Assembly: GCA_034933245.1 (NCBI GenBank) | Contig: JAYFNX010000012.1 | Location: 1-60,556, forward strand | Direction: 5' to 3' | Length of the DNA: 60,556 nt | Source of the DNA: Pelethousia sp034933245 | GTDB taxonomy: Bacteria; Bacillota; Clostridia; Christensenellales; CAG-138 | In this document: in pieces, positions 26,539 through 34,781 of the stretch | How the letters are laid out: every line of letters begins with the position of its first letter | Position numbering within the stretch: position 1 is the first letter of the stretch | Notes under the pieces: generated by a model | Database searches by the model: none | What the model saw: only the letters and a program-made list of their open reading frames with translations | What the model was told of the DNA's origin: nothing | Program-made: the position numbers and the translations under genes

Positions 26539-26621
26539 ATCTGCCGGCTACCTTGAAAGCCAAGCAGCCTCACCGGGCCGCTTATGGGTGGAACGGTGGA
26601 GCTTTCCTGGCTTGCAGGCAT
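26539..26621 (-). other. Structured 5' leader of fliF, function unknown
   Basis: On the minus strand three nested pairings can be drawn: ATGCC/GGCAT-like outer contact (26621-26617 with 26545-26542), AAGCCA/TGGCTT (26613-26608 with 26562-26557) and CACCG/CGGTG (26598-26594 with 26575-26571). The structure ends just before the fliF Shine-Dalgarno (AGGAG). I compared it from memory with c-di-GMP-I and other riboswitches and found no convincing match. Confidence 0.35.
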
Positions 26622-26702
26622 AAATATGGGGAGTGGCCAAGGCCCTAAGCTGCCCTGCCGGCGCCTCTGTGCGCTGCCAAATAGTAACAATACTTATTGA
26701 AA

Positions 26703-26731
26703 ATTTTACCGCGATTCGTGTCGGAATGCAA
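26703..26731 (-). promoter_or_regulatory. Sigma-A-like promoter of the fliF operon
   Basis: Minus-strand TTGCAT (26731-26726), a 17-base spacer and TAAAAT (26708-26703). The -10 is identical to that upstream of flgB (50933-50938). Start would fall near 26696, giving a leader of about 170 bases. Confidence 0.6.
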
Positions 26732-26820
26732 CCGGTAAAAGCGAAATGTGACAGTATCCTGCCGTTTGTAAAATTTAGGGCAAAAATACAGATTTTTTTC
26801 TTTTTCCCTTGCGCGGGCCC

Positions 26821-26847
26821 TTAATTCCGCTTCGGGAAGGACGATAT
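26821..26847 (+). promoter_or_regulatory. SigD (sigma-28) promoter of the main flagellin gene
   Basis: TTAA (26821-26824), a 15-base spacer and GACGATAT (26840-26847), then AAATAG. The same layout lies upstream of fliD. Predicted start is near 26854, so the hairpin at 26861-26893 would be at the very 5' end of the flagellin mRNA. Confidence 0.7.
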
Positions 26848-26860
26848 AAATAGCAGACCC

Positions 26861-26893
26861 GTAAAACAGCGCTTGGTACCAGTGCTGTTTTAC
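26861..26893 (+). other. Hairpin at the 5' end of the flagellin mRNA
   Basis: A 13-bp stem (26861-26873 with 26881-26893; one G-U pair) closes a 7-base loop, TGGTACC. It starts about 7 bases after the predicted transcription start and ends 45 bases before the Shine-Dalgarno. There is no U tract, so it is not a terminator. A stabilising 5' hairpin is likely; it may also position CsrA at the GGA motifs downstream. Confidence 0.65.
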
Positions 26894-26907
26894 GAGAGAA
26901 AGCGCGA

Positions 26908-26943
26908 CAGGACGCCGCGTAATACTAAAGAATATCTGGAGGA
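26908..26943 (+). promoter_or_regulatory. Putative CsrA sites over the flagellin ribosome binding site
   Basis: GGA motifs, the core of CsrA sites, lie at 26910-26912 (ACAGGAC), 26938-26940 and 26941-26943 (CTGGAGGAT). The last two are the Shine-Dalgarno itself. In Bacillus, CsrA blocks hag translation by binding two sites with one over the Shine-Dalgarno, and FliW relieves it. csrA and fliW lie 3 kb away (30053-30797). The upstream site matches the extended consensus only weakly. Confidence 0.5.
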
Positions 26944-26950
26944 TATCAAC

Positions 26951-28621
26951 ATGCGTATTCAAAACAACATCACGGCCATGAACACCCATCGTATGTATAC
27001 GATCAACAACAACAACGTGGCCAAATCCGCTGAAAAGCTCTCTTCCGGTTACCGCATCAACCGCGCGGGCGACGATGCCGCCGGCTTGGCGATTTCCGAA
27101 AAGATGCGCGCCCAGATCCGGGGCCTGAACATGGCCTCCAAGAACTCCCAGGACGCCGTCTCCCTCATTCAGACCGCTGAAGGCGCGCTCCAAGAAGTTC
27201 ACTCCATGCTGCAGCGCATGAACGAGCTGGCCAACCAAGCCTCCACCGGCACCAACGAGACCTTTGACCGCGAGCAGATCGACGCCGAGTTCAACCAGCT
27301 TAAGGAAGAAATCGACCAGATCGCCGATACCACCACCTTCAACAACATGAAGCTGCTGGACGGCTCCTTGGCCTCCGATGCCGCCAATGTAAAGGTTGAC
27401 GTAGCCTCTACCCTCAGCAATGGTACCACCTTTGCCGGTGCAACCACTGCAACTTATACCGTTACCGGCCAGACGGGTCTCTCCAGCCAGGTCGGCAGCT
27501 ATGCCATCGCGCAGGATGGCGGCGCTACCAGCAGCAAGATCAAAATTACCTTTACGGATGCTGAAACCGGCGATCAGACCAACACCATTATTGACCTGAA
27601 TGATGCCGTTTCCGCCGACTTCGGTGCAGGAAAGGCATTTAAGCTGGATCTTTCCGAGGCTGGTTTGGGCATTTATGAGATGACCGCCAGCAACGACGCC
27701 TCCGTCAACGCGGTTGACTTAGCTGCCGGCTTAGCGGCTAACGCCAATTCCGTTGTTACCAAGCCCATCATGACGGCTACCGGTACGCTCGGTTCTGTAG
27801 ACGCGCTTGCCGAGGCTGCCGCCGCTGACCCGGGGAGCCATGGCGCCATCTCGTTCAGCTTTGACGAGGCGGCGATTACCGCAGCGCTCGAAGATGCCGG
27901 CCTTGACGCGGGCAGTTACACGCTGTCCCTCGCTGCGAACACTGGCGCCGATCAGGTTGATTTGGTGGCGACGGATGCGGCAGGTACTGCTACAATCCTG
28001 GGCAGCGCCACCATGGCTGGCGCAGCAACAGCCGGGCAGGAATTTGTCATCCAGACGACAGGCGGCACCACCCTTGGAACAATTACGGAAGCTGCCTACA
28101 CCAACACCGGTACGCAGGCTACCGCCGCCGAGATGGAAACCCTTCTTGTCGGCGCGACAGGTGCCGACGATATGGGTACGTTTGCCTTAACTCTCGGCGA
28201 TTCCACCTCCAGTGTTGCAACCAGCAAGGGTTCGCTGAAGATTCAGGTTGGCGCAAACGAAGGCGAGCAGCTGGAAATCTCCGTGGCGTCCATGAACACC
28301 AAGGGTCTTGGCATCTCTAACAGCTCCATCAGCGACCAGACCAAGGCCGGTGCGGCCATCACCGCCACCCAGAAGGCCATCAACACCGTGTCTGAGCAGC
28401 GCGCTACCTTGGGCGCTATGCAGAACCGTCTGGAGCACAAGATCGCGAACCTCGACAACACCAGTGAAAACCTGAGCGCTGCCGAAAGCCGTATCCGCGA
28501 TGTGGATATCGCCAAGGAGATGACTTCCTTTACCAAGAACAACATTCTCTCCCAGGCCTCCACCGCCATGCTGGCCCAAGCCAATGCCGCGCCCCAGGGC
28601 GTGCTCAGCCTGCTCCAGTAA
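26951..28621 (+). CDS. hag: Major flagellin (filament subunit)
   Basis: A 556-residue flagellin. The N-terminal D0/D1 region (MRIQNNITAMNTHRMYTINN, then LSSGYRINRAGDDAAGLAIS) and the C-terminal D1/D0 region (AESRIRDVDIAKEMTSFTKN to GVLSLLQ) are highly conserved. Residues about 150-450 form a variable, Ala/Thr/Gly-rich surface domain. The ATG at 26951 follows GGAGG by 8 bases. It has its own SigD promoter, leader hairpin and terminator, so it is expressed as a single strong late gene. Confidence 0.96.
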   Translation: MRIQNNITAMNTHRMYTINNNNVAKSAEKLSSGYRINRAGDDAAGLAISEKMRAQIRGLNMASKNSQDAVSLIQTAEGALQEVHSMLQRMNELANQASTGTNETFDREQIDAEFNQLKEEIDQIADTTTFNNMKLLDGSLASDAANVKVDVASTLSNGTTFAGATTATYTVTGQTGLSSQVGSYAIAQDGGATSSKIKITFTDAETGDQTNTIIDLNDAVSADFGAGKAFKLDLSEAGLGIYEMTASNDASVNAVDLAAGLAANANSVVTKPIMTATGTLGSVDALAEAAAADPGSHGAISFSFDEAAITAALEDAGLDAGSYTLSLAANTGADQVDLVATDAAGTATILGSATMAGAATAGQEFVIQTTGGTTLGTITEAAYTNTGTQATAAEMETLLVGATGADDMGTFALTLGDSTSSVATSKGSLKIQVGANEGEQLEISVASMNTKGLGISNSSISDQTKAGAAITATQKAINTVSEQRATLGAMQNRLEHKIANLDNTSENLSAAESRIRDVDIAKEMTSFTKNNILSQASTAMLAQANAAPQGVLSLLQ

Positions 28622-28640
28622 AACGGCGAAACCAATTAAT

Positions 28641-28667
28641 AAAAAGGGGCTTCGGCCCCTTTTTTTC
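28641..28667 (+). terminator. Strong rho-independent terminator of flagellin
   Basis: A GC-rich stem (GGGGC/GCCCC, extended by A-T pairs) with a TTCG tetraloop is followed by seven T residues. It begins 20 bases after the flagellin stop. Confidence 0.93.
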
Positions 28668-28689
28668 ATAACGCTAAAAGGAGAACGCC

Positions 28690-29097
28690 ATGGCCTATCA
28701 ATTCACCAAGGATTTAGAAACGGGTAACGCTCTTATAGACAGCCAGCATCACCAGCTTATTAATGCCATCAACGAACTTTTGGCCGCTTGTGCCGAAGGA
28801 CGTGGCAGGAACCAGCTTGCGGATAGTGCAAAATTCCTTTCCGATTATACAGCTAAGCACTTTGGGGACGAGGAAAAGCTGCAGCTGCAATATAAATATC
28901 CAGACATGCTCAATCACAAGCGATATCATGAAGCATTTAAGAAAACGGTAGCGGATATTTCGAAAAGGCTGGACCAGGAGGGCCCTTCCATCATACTGGT
29001 TGGCCAGATGAATACCGCCCTTGCGGGCTGGCTTATCAACCACATCAAACGGGAAGATGTTAAGGTGGCCGCTCATATCCGCAGCCAGCAGGCTTAA
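28690..29097 (+). CDS. Bacteriohemerythrin
   Basis: A 135-residue hemerythrin with the full diiron ligand set: H in DSQHHQLI, H-x3-E in KHFGDEEK, H-x3-H in NHKRYHEAF and H-x4-D in NHIKRED. Such proteins bind O2 reversibly and may buffer or sense oxygen. AAAAGGAG precedes the ATG. It lies 23 bases after the flagellin terminator, between two flagellin genes, so read-through from the flagellin promoter or an undetected promoter would be needed. Confidence 0.92.
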   Translation: MAYQFTKDLETGNALIDSQHHQLINAINELLAACAEGRGRNQLADSAKFLSDYTAKHFGDEEKLQLQYKYPDMLNHKRYHEAFKKTVADISKRLDQEGPSIILVGQMNTALAGWLINHIKREDVKVAAHIRSQQA

Positions 29098-29120
29098 CGA
29101 TTACTTTCCCCCGCCGAAAC

Positions 29121-29161
29121 AAAAATATGGCACGGCGCATGTTGTAATGCACCGTGCCATA
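29121..29161 (-). terminator. Terminator between the convergent hemerythrin and second flagellin genes
   Basis: A 14-bp inverted repeat (29128-29141 with 29148-29161; one imperfect pair) has a 6-base loop. On the minus strand it is followed by ATTTTTG (29127-29121), a fair U tract for the csrA-flagellin operon. On the plus strand the following T-rich stretch is interrupted, so it may work in both directions with different strengths. Confidence 0.7.
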
Positions 29162-29181
29162 CCTATTTTCTATAACTTTTC

Positions 29182-30009
29182 TTACAGGGCCATGATTCCG
29201 AAAAGCGCCGCCACATTCTGGCGTTTCATGCTTAATACCTGGGCAAGCATGGCTGTCGCTACCTGCATTTTAAGCTGGTGCGTCACCAGATTGGTCATTT
29301 CCTGGGCAATGTCCACATCGCGAATGCGGCTCTCCGCCTCCGCAAGGTTGGTTGCCATGTTTTCCAAGTTCTCAAGCTTATATTCCAGCCGGTTTTGATA
29401 AGCGCCGGCCCGCGCTCGCTGCGCGCTCAGGGTGTCAATCCCCGCCTGCACCACGCCGATGGCGTTGCCGGCCCCTTCCTGGGTTTTCAGGTCGCATGCG
29501 GCAAGGGCGCTCAAATCCATACCCTCCAGAAACATGGTCATGGTCTGGCCCTCTTTTGCCCCTGTCTGGATGATGATGCCGCCATGCTCCTCGCCCAGCG
29601 TCCCATTTAGGAGGCTAATGCCGTTAAAGCTGGTGTCCCGCGTGATATCCTGCATCTCTTCCACAAGCTGCTGGTATTCTTCATCCAGAGCGGTTCGCTG
29701 CTCGTCCGTGTACGTACCTGTTGCCGCCTGGTTAGCCAGCGTGTTAAGCCTTTGGAGGATGCTGTGCATCTGGGACATCGCTCCGTCCGCAGTCTGCACC
29801 AGGCTGGTGGCATCCTGCACATTGCGGGAGGCCTGGTTCGTCCCATTGATTTCCGCCCGCATCTTCTCGGAAATAGCCAGCCCGGCAGGATCGTCCGCCG
29901 CGCTTCGCTCGCCGCTGACGATACGCTGGATGGATTTTTCATATTCGCTGTAGCTCTTTTGATACTGTTGTATGATAAAGGTTTCCAAGCTCGTATCGTT
30001 GATGCGCAT
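29182..30009 (-). CDS. Minimal flagellin-like protein (second flagellin)
   Basis: A 275-residue flagellin that keeps the D1/D0 helices (VSGERSAADDPAGLAISEKM and AESRIRDVDIAQEMTNLVTH) but has no variable outer domain. The extreme N terminus (MRINDTSLETFIIQQYQKSY) departs from the usual MRINxNIxAL start, and the protein ends in AALFGIMAL rather than a flagellin LLQ end. AAGGAGGG precedes the ATG at 30009. It occupies the position after csrA where hag lies in Bacillus. A role as a minor filament or junction protein is plausible. Confidence 0.85.
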   Translation of the reverse strand: MRINDTSLETFIIQQYQKSYSEYEKSIQRIVSGERSAADDPAGLAISEKMRAEINGTNQASRNVQDATSLVQTADGAMSQMHSILQRLNTLANQAATGTYTDEQRTALDEEYQQLVEEMQDITRDTSFNGISLLNGTLGEEHGGIIIQTGAKEGQTMTMFLEGMDLSALAACDLKTQEGAGNAIGVVQAGIDTLSAQRARAGAYQNRLEYKLENLENMATNLAEAESRIRDVDIAQEMTNLVTHQLKMQVATAMLAQVLSMKRQNVAALFGIMAL

Positions 30010-30052
30010 GCTTTTCCCTCCTTTTAGCCGCAGCAGTTGTGGTCCATATTCT

Positions 30053-30313
30053 CTATTCTTTTTCGGGTTGCTTCTTTTGGGTTTCCATAGCCTGGGCGGC
30101 ATCCTTAAAAATAGCCGCCAGATTCATACCAGAAGCTGCCGCTAGGCGGTTTGCTTCTTTCGTCTGATCCACCGTTTCACCCCGCAGAATTTTAACGGTA
30201 CGAGGCGCGTCGATGCCCAAGCGGACCTTATCCCCGCTGACGCCCAGCACGGTGATGCGAATCTCGCTCCCTAGCAGCAGGCTCTCCTCAAGTTTTCTGG
30301 TTAATACTAACAT
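30053..30313 (-). CDS. csrA: CsrA translational regulator
   Basis: An 86-residue CsrA (MLVLTRKLEESLLLGSEIRI, VRLGIDAPRTVKILRGE). It binds GGA motifs in mRNA leaders and is antagonised by FliW. The C-terminal extension after residue 60 is longer than in E. coli CsrA, and FliW is known to bind this extension in Gram-positives. Its start overlaps the end of fliW by 26 bases. Confidence 0.94.
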   Translation of the reverse strand: MLVLTRKLEESLLLGSEIRITVLGVSGDKVRLGIDAPRTVKILRGETVDQTKEANRLAAASGMNLAAIFKDAAQAMETQKKQPEKE

Positions 30314-30797
30314 CTGCCTGCTCCTTCTGCCCCTGCCTCCGTTTTTCCTGCTCTTGGTAGTAAGCTGCCAAGGCCTCGAAAGCCGGATAGCGGATGGCGT
30401 TTGCCTGGGAATATTCCATCACGATCTGCCGCCCCTGCTTGGTGCGCAAATTGATGAGAACCGGCGCCGAAAGGTTTATGGTGGCGTTGTGGATCTGCTC
30501 GGGCAAAACCATGGCGTTTACGATAAGAATTTCTTCCACGCTGGGCATTCCAATACTTTGCAATTCTCCTTCATCCACATCCAGCTCGTAATCCGGCTTG
30601 ATTAAGAAGGGATTTACGATGGGCAGGGATACCGTGGGATCATCCACGGCCTGCAACCATTGAACGGGCTCCGTTGCCTCGCAAAGGATGATTGCAAAGC
30701 GTTTGAGTTGCTCGAAGCCAAGCAAGCCCTCGTCAAAGCGGATAATATGGTCCGGATTGATGTTTGCTCTACCGAACCGGCGGGTTTCGATAATCAT
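30288..30797 (-). CDS. fliW: FliW flagellin-binding CsrA antagonist
   Basis: A 169-residue FliW: ETRRFGRANINPDHIIRFDE with the core segment GLLGFEQLKRFAI and MVLPEQIHNATINLSAPV are typical. Free flagellin titrates FliW away from CsrA, so flagellin synthesis tracks export. It is about 25 residues longer than Bacillus FliW because of a charged C-terminal tail. Its end overlaps the csrA start. Confidence 0.93.
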   Translation of the reverse strand: MIIETRRFGRANINPDHIIRFDEGLLGFEQLKRFAIILCEATEPVQWLQAVDDPTVSLPIVNPFLIKPDYELDVDEGELQSIGMPSVEEILIVNAMVLPEQIHNATINLSAPVLINLRTKQGRQIVMEYSQANAIRYPAFEALAAYYQEQEKRRQGQKEQADVSINQKT

Positions 30798-30838
30798 GTG
30801 TGCTGCTTATCCTCCATGCGGCCAGTGGAAGCCGCGCT

Positions 30839-31444
30839 TTATATTTTCTTGTCCAGCCGCTTTCCAAAGCCCTGGCGCTCCAGCGTTCTCGCTTCGTTCT
30901 CCCCCACACGGACCGTCTCACCGTTTATCAAACGGATTTCTACCGTATGGGGCGTAATGGTGATCTGCGGGCGTATGCTTCCTTCCCAGTGCATCTCCAG
31001 CTTTGCGGATTCCCACTCGATCTCCAGCTTTCCCTCTTCCCATTCCACGTTGGGCATGGAGCGGGGCATGCTGGCTACATCCAGCACAGGAATATCCGGC
31101 TGCAGCATGGAATCCAACGCAACCGTGGCCACGATCTCCGGCCCGCCGGAAGGAATATCCTGCAGGTTGCCAATCCGCTCATATTCCTTGGATTGGCGGG
31201 ATATCCCATCCAACGCCATCTGGCGATACAGCTTCTGCAAATATTTGCGCTGTGCAGAAGGATTTCTGAGGCCGCTTTCGTTTCGAACCGTCGCCCAGTC
31301 CACCTTCATCTTGGGACGGGTACGGTAAACGTGCATCCTGGCGGGTTCGCGTTCTACCTTAAGCCGCAAAGGATCATTTTTAATTTCCAGCTTGGCGTTG
31401 GTCGTCTTAATATCTAAATAGGGCAAAGGGCTGGAAACCCGCAT
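30839..31444 (-). CDS. DUF6470 family protein (YviE)
   Basis: A 201-residue beta-rich, soluble protein that matches Bacillus YviE in position and pattern: ITTKNAKLEIKNDPLRLKV-like start, a central QRKYLQKLYRQMALDGI segment and repeated strands (KLEIEWESAKLEMHWEGS). The family has no known biochemical function. It lies between flgL and fliW, as in Bacillus, and is conserved with flagella. Confidence 0.8.
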   Translation of the reverse strand: MRVSSPLPYLDIKTTNAKLEIKNDPLRLKVEREPARMHVYRTRPKMKVDWATVRNESGLRNPSAQRKYLQKLYRQMALDGISRQSKEYERIGNLQDIPSGGPEIVATVALDSMLQPDIPVLDVASMPRSMPNVEWEEGKLEIEWESAKLEMHWEGSIRPQITITPHTVEIRLINGETVRVGENEARTLERQGFGKRLDKKI

Positions 31445-31524
31445 AAGAAAACACCTCCCGTCGGTAAGATTCGCCTGTGCTCCCAGGCCAATGGCAGCTT
31501 CCCATACGGAGGATGCTGCCGGTC

Positions 31525-32487
31525 TTATTGCAAAAAGTCCATAAGCGTGGGCAGGATCGCTCTGGCTCCGGCGGAAAGGCTCTGCTTATACACCGCCTCG
31601 GCCATCTTCCAATCCATAATTGTCTCGGCCGAATCAATATCTTCAATGTTTGAACGGATTTGGGTGTAGTTGATCACGTCCTCCGCATAGCGCTCATCCA
31701 GAATGTCGATCTGGGCGCTTACCGCTCCTGCGCGCACCAAGCTGGACGTAATGGTATTGTGGGCCTTGCTCAGCTTCCCCAGTTGGCCACTGAGCGCATC
31801 TACCACTTCGCTGGTCTCCTGGCCGGAATTCATTAGGTCAATGGTATCGTTTAAAATTTTGAAGAGATTATTTTCTCCCACGCCCACCACGTCCATGGCC
31901 GTCATGGTCACATCCATTTGCAGGCCGTAGCCCACCTCCAACTGTAGGCTCTGGCCGCTCTCCGCTTGGATGGAGGCCAGATTCGCCGCATCGCTTATGT
32001 TGGACAGGTCCAGCCCGTTATAAAGGATTGTGGTGCCGTCGCTTGCAAACGTAAGGGGCTGCTCGGAGGTGTTGTAGCCGGCAAAAATAAATTGATCGCC
32101 CACCGTGGTGTTTAGGGCATCCTTGACCGTATCCCGCAGCTCGCTCATCAGGGCGGCAATGTTCTCCCGGTCGCTGGCCGTTTTAACATTGGTAGAGGCA
32201 TTAATCACCTCTTCCTGGATAGCGGCCATTTTGCTGCTAATCTCCTCCAGGCTGGTCTCGCATTGCTCCGCCCAACTGCGCGCCGTAACCAGATTGCGTT
32301 GGTATTGTTCATACCGGGCCAGCCGCTGCCGGGCCGTGAGGGCATTGTATACGCCTACGGGGTCGTCGGAGAGGCGCACGATCTTCCGGTTGCTGGAAAG
32401 CTGCGAGGTATACTGGCTCATTTTGGTGAGATTGGTCTGCATATTGGTCAGCAGGCTATTCACCATCATATTGTTGGTAATGCGCAT
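31525..32487 (-). CDS. flgL: FlgL hook-filament junction protein 3
   Basis: A 320-residue flagellin-related junction protein: MRITNNMMVNSLLTNMQTNL and the segment SSNRKIVRLSDDPVGVYNAL at the N terminus and DSAETIMDWKMAEAVYKQSL at the C terminus are typical. It links FlgK to the filament. flgK is directly upstream, 23 bases away. Confidence 0.94.
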   Translation of the reverse strand: MRITNNMMVNSLLTNMQTNLTKMSQYTSQLSSNRKIVRLSDDPVGVYNALTARQRLARYEQYQRNLVTARSWAEQCETSLEEISSKMAAIQEEVINASTNVKTASDRENIAALMSELRDTVKDALNTTVGDQFIFAGYNTSEQPLTFASDGTTILYNGLDLSNISDAANLASIQAESGQSLQLEVGYGLQMDVTMTAMDVVGVGENNLFKILNDTIDLMNSGQETSEVVDALSGQLGKLSKAHNTITSSLVRAGAVSAQIDILDERYAEDVINYTQIRSNIEDIDSAETIMDWKMAEAVYKQSLSAGARAILPTLMDFLQ

Positions 32488-32510
32488 GGTCTTACTCCTC
32501 CCGGTTTATC

Positions 32511-34220
32511 CTATCTGCCCACAACGCCCATTTTGTTTATCAGCGTGTCCAGTTCATCATCAATAGCGGTAATGATTCGGGCGTTGGCGTTATATGCATG
32601 GGTAAACCGCACCATATTGGTCATTTCCTCGTCTAAGGATACGCCGGATATGGAATTTCGCTGTTCCACAATGGCAGCGATGCGGGTTTGTTGGGCACTT
32701 TCCAAGGTTTCGATCTTTTCCTGCTGGGTGCCGATATCCGTAACCAAAAGCTTAAGCCTGGAAGCATAGTTATCCGCATTCCCAAGGGCATCCTTATTGG
32801 AATAAAGGGCGGTGATTTTCTTGAGGTTATTGTTGTTCCCACGCTGCATGTTCAGGCTTCCGTCGTCATTGAGCTCGTCGGATACGGTCAAACGTTCGTC
32901 CGATGCGGCGATGAGGTACACATTGTTTTGAATCTCGCTGGCCACGCTAAGATTTCCTGCGGTGATTTTGCTGTAGTCCCCGTCGATACCCACCTCAAAA
33001 AAGTAGATGCCCTGCACGGAAGGGTAATACTCGGTTCCATCCGGCATGGTTGCAGCGTTTATGCCCATCGTCACCGCCGTACCGCCGTTGGCGATATCCT
33101 CCGTTGTAGGATATCGGCGAACGGTCCCTGCTGTCCCCAGGGAATCCGCCTCCTGAAACGGCAGCGTATAGCCTTCCCGGTGAACCTCATTTATCTCTTG
33201 GGCGATTCCGCGGGCCAGTTCGTTAAGTTGGGCAATCGCATAGGGGATGCCCACATTGCCCTGCGTGGAGCCATCCCGTAAATCGATATAGGCTTTGAGG
33301 GAGCCGCTCTGCAGGTTCACCGCGTCATCCGGGTCGGTACTGGGGCTGCCCAATTCGTCTGTCCAAACCACGGAATACTGTTTGCGCACGATATCCGCGC
33401 TCGCCAGTATATCCAACTGGTTGTCCGCTCCCTGGGGATTCACCGCTAGCTGGTTATATTCCGCTCCGTCCACCAAAGCTCGCCCGCCCACGGTGACGGT
33501 AAGGTATCCCTTGCTGTTCTCGTAATATTGGGTATCTACCAAACCGCTGAGCTGATCTAAGAGCAGGTTGCGGGAATCCCGCAGATCGTTGGCCTTCGCG
33601 CCGGAGAGCTCATAACCAAAGATTTGCCGGTTTAAATTTGCGATGGATTCGGCCAAATCGTTAATCTGCCCCACGGTCACCTCTATGGCGCTATTTAGAT
33701 TTTCGTGCTGCTCCTCAAGTTTTCCGTAGGTATAGTTAAACGTCTCGCTGAGCTGCGTGGCTTTTGTTAGCACGTTTGCTCGCAGTTCCAGGCTAGAAGC
33801 GTTTTCCTCCAGCGCATACAGGGCGGTCTGGAAGGCGTCCAGGGCGTTGAAAATGCTGGCGGAAGCCGTGGAGTCATCCGACAGGGCCGAATTGAATAGC
33901 TGTTCCACCATGTAAAACTCATCCATTTTGGTGTTCCAGTAGCCTGTCGTGCTTGCTTCCGCCCGATACTTTGCATCTGTAAACGCATCCCGGATCTGGT
34001 CCACCGTAAGCGCCTCCACGCCCCGCCCGGCCGTTGCCCGGTTATCCAGGGAATACTGCGTGTTTAAATACTGGGCGGGAACCGCCGCCGTGTTAAGGCG
34101 CTGGCGCGAATATCCTACCGTATCAACATTGGCAATGTTATGCCCCGTTACGTTCAGCTCGTTCTGGGAAGTATAGAGTCCTGAGCGGGCAATTTCAAGC
34201 CCATAAAAGGTGGATCTCAT
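32511..34220 (-). CDS. flgK: FlgK hook-filament junction protein 1
   Basis: A 569-residue protein: YGLEIARSGLYTSQNELNVT with GHNIANVDTVGYSRQR at the N terminus and SGVSLDEEMTNMVRFTHAYN at the C terminus. FlgK replaces the FlgD cap and begins the junction. flgN, its chaperone, lies directly upstream. Confidence 0.95.
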   Translation of the reverse strand: MRSTFYGLEIARSGLYTSQNELNVTGHNIANVDTVGYSRQRLNTAAVPAQYLNTQYSLDNRATAGRGVEALTVDQIRDAFTDAKYRAEASTTGYWNTKMDEFYMVEQLFNSALSDDSTASASIFNALDAFQTALYALEENASSLELRANVLTKATQLSETFNYTYGKLEEQHENLNSAIEVTVGQINDLAESIANLNRQIFGYELSGAKANDLRDSRNLLLDQLSGLVDTQYYENSKGYLTVTVGGRALVDGAEYNQLAVNPQGADNQLDILASADIVRKQYSVVWTDELGSPSTDPDDAVNLQSGSLKAYIDLRDGSTQGNVGIPYAIAQLNELARGIAQEINEVHREGYTLPFQEADSLGTAGTVRRYPTTEDIANGGTAVTMGINAATMPDGTEYYPSVQGIYFFEVGIDGDYSKITAGNLSVASEIQNNVYLIAASDERLTVSDELNDDGSLNMQRGNNNNLKKITALYSNKDALGNADNYASRLKLLVTDIGTQQEKIETLESAQQTRIAAIVEQRNSISGVSLDEEMTNMVRFTHAYNANARIITAIDDELDTLINKMGVVGR

Positions 34221-34268
34221 GCGCCCCTCACGCTCCCTTCGTCGTAAAATTGCCGCGCCGGCTTTTTA

Positions 34269-34772
34269 TCAAATTTCGCTATCCAAAAAGCGGTATATGC
34301 CGCTGGCGGAGGGTTCCGTCTCTCCCCCCGAGGCGCCGTACGTGCTGCTCAGGCTTTCCTCCCGTGCCATGGTATCCAGCAAAAAAGCGGCAAAGCTCAA
34401 ATTAATTTCCAACAATTGGCGGTTTATATTATTTTGTGCCCGCAGTTCTTGCAGCTTGGCAGCGAGTTCCCGAGCCGCTTTTTGTAGCGTTTCTCTCATG
34501 GGGGGCGCCGCATACGCCGCCAGGGCCGATACCGTAAGGCTATCCGCCGAAACGCCCAATTGCGCGGCAATTCCTTCCAGCGCCCTGGTTCGTTCTTGTT
34601 CGGCTTGGGTTGCCTTGGCCATCAATGCCTCCTCCCGTTCGGTAAAAGAACGAATGGCTTCCAAATCCCTATTCGCCTGAAGAACGGGCTCCTTTTCCTT
34701 AGCTAGCTGCATAAGCTGCCCATAAATTTCGGATAAAGCCTCCAGTTGTTCACATATAATCCGGTACAACAA
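34269..34772 (-). CDS. flgN: FlgN export chaperone
   Basis: A 167-residue helical FlgN-type protein, the chaperone of FlgK and FlgL. The start is TTG (34772 or 34769) after AAGGGGG; no ATG is in a suitable place. Long amphipathic helices (ICEQLEALSEIYGQLMQLAK, then the ELAAKLQELRAQNNINRQLL helix) and the position between flgM and flgK support the call; sequence conservation in this family is low. Confidence 0.82.
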   Translation of the reverse strand: MLYRIICEQLEALSEIYGQLMQLAKEKEPVLQANRDLEAIRSFTEREEALMAKATQAEQERTRALEGIAAQLGVSADSLTVSALAAYAAPPMRETLQKAARELAAKLQELRAQNNINRQLLEINLSFAAFLLDTMAREESLSSTYGASGGETEPSASGIYRFLDSEI

Positions 34773-34781
34773 TAGACCCCC

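Larger units (their letters stand above)
26524..26950. other. 427-bp divergent regulatory region between fliF and the main flagellin gene
   Basis: No gene is credible here. From left to right it holds the fliF Shine-Dalgarno and a structured fliF leader (26539-26621), a sigma-A-like promoter for fliF (26703-26731), a SigD-like promoter for flagellin (26821-26847), a long hairpin in the flagellin leader (26861-26893) and the flagellin Shine-Dalgarno (26938-26942). Small open frames in it lack ribosome binding sites and coding character. Confidence 0.7.

Noticed and set aside
26539..26621. c-di-GMP-I riboswitch in the fliF leader
   Set aside because: A GGTAGCC segment resembles part of that class, but the conserved GCAAA and tetraloop-receptor elements are missing.
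26873..26950. Upstream in-frame extension of flagellin
   Set aside because: It would translate the leader hairpin; the ATG at 26951 has the Shine-Dalgarno and the canonical flagellin N terminus.
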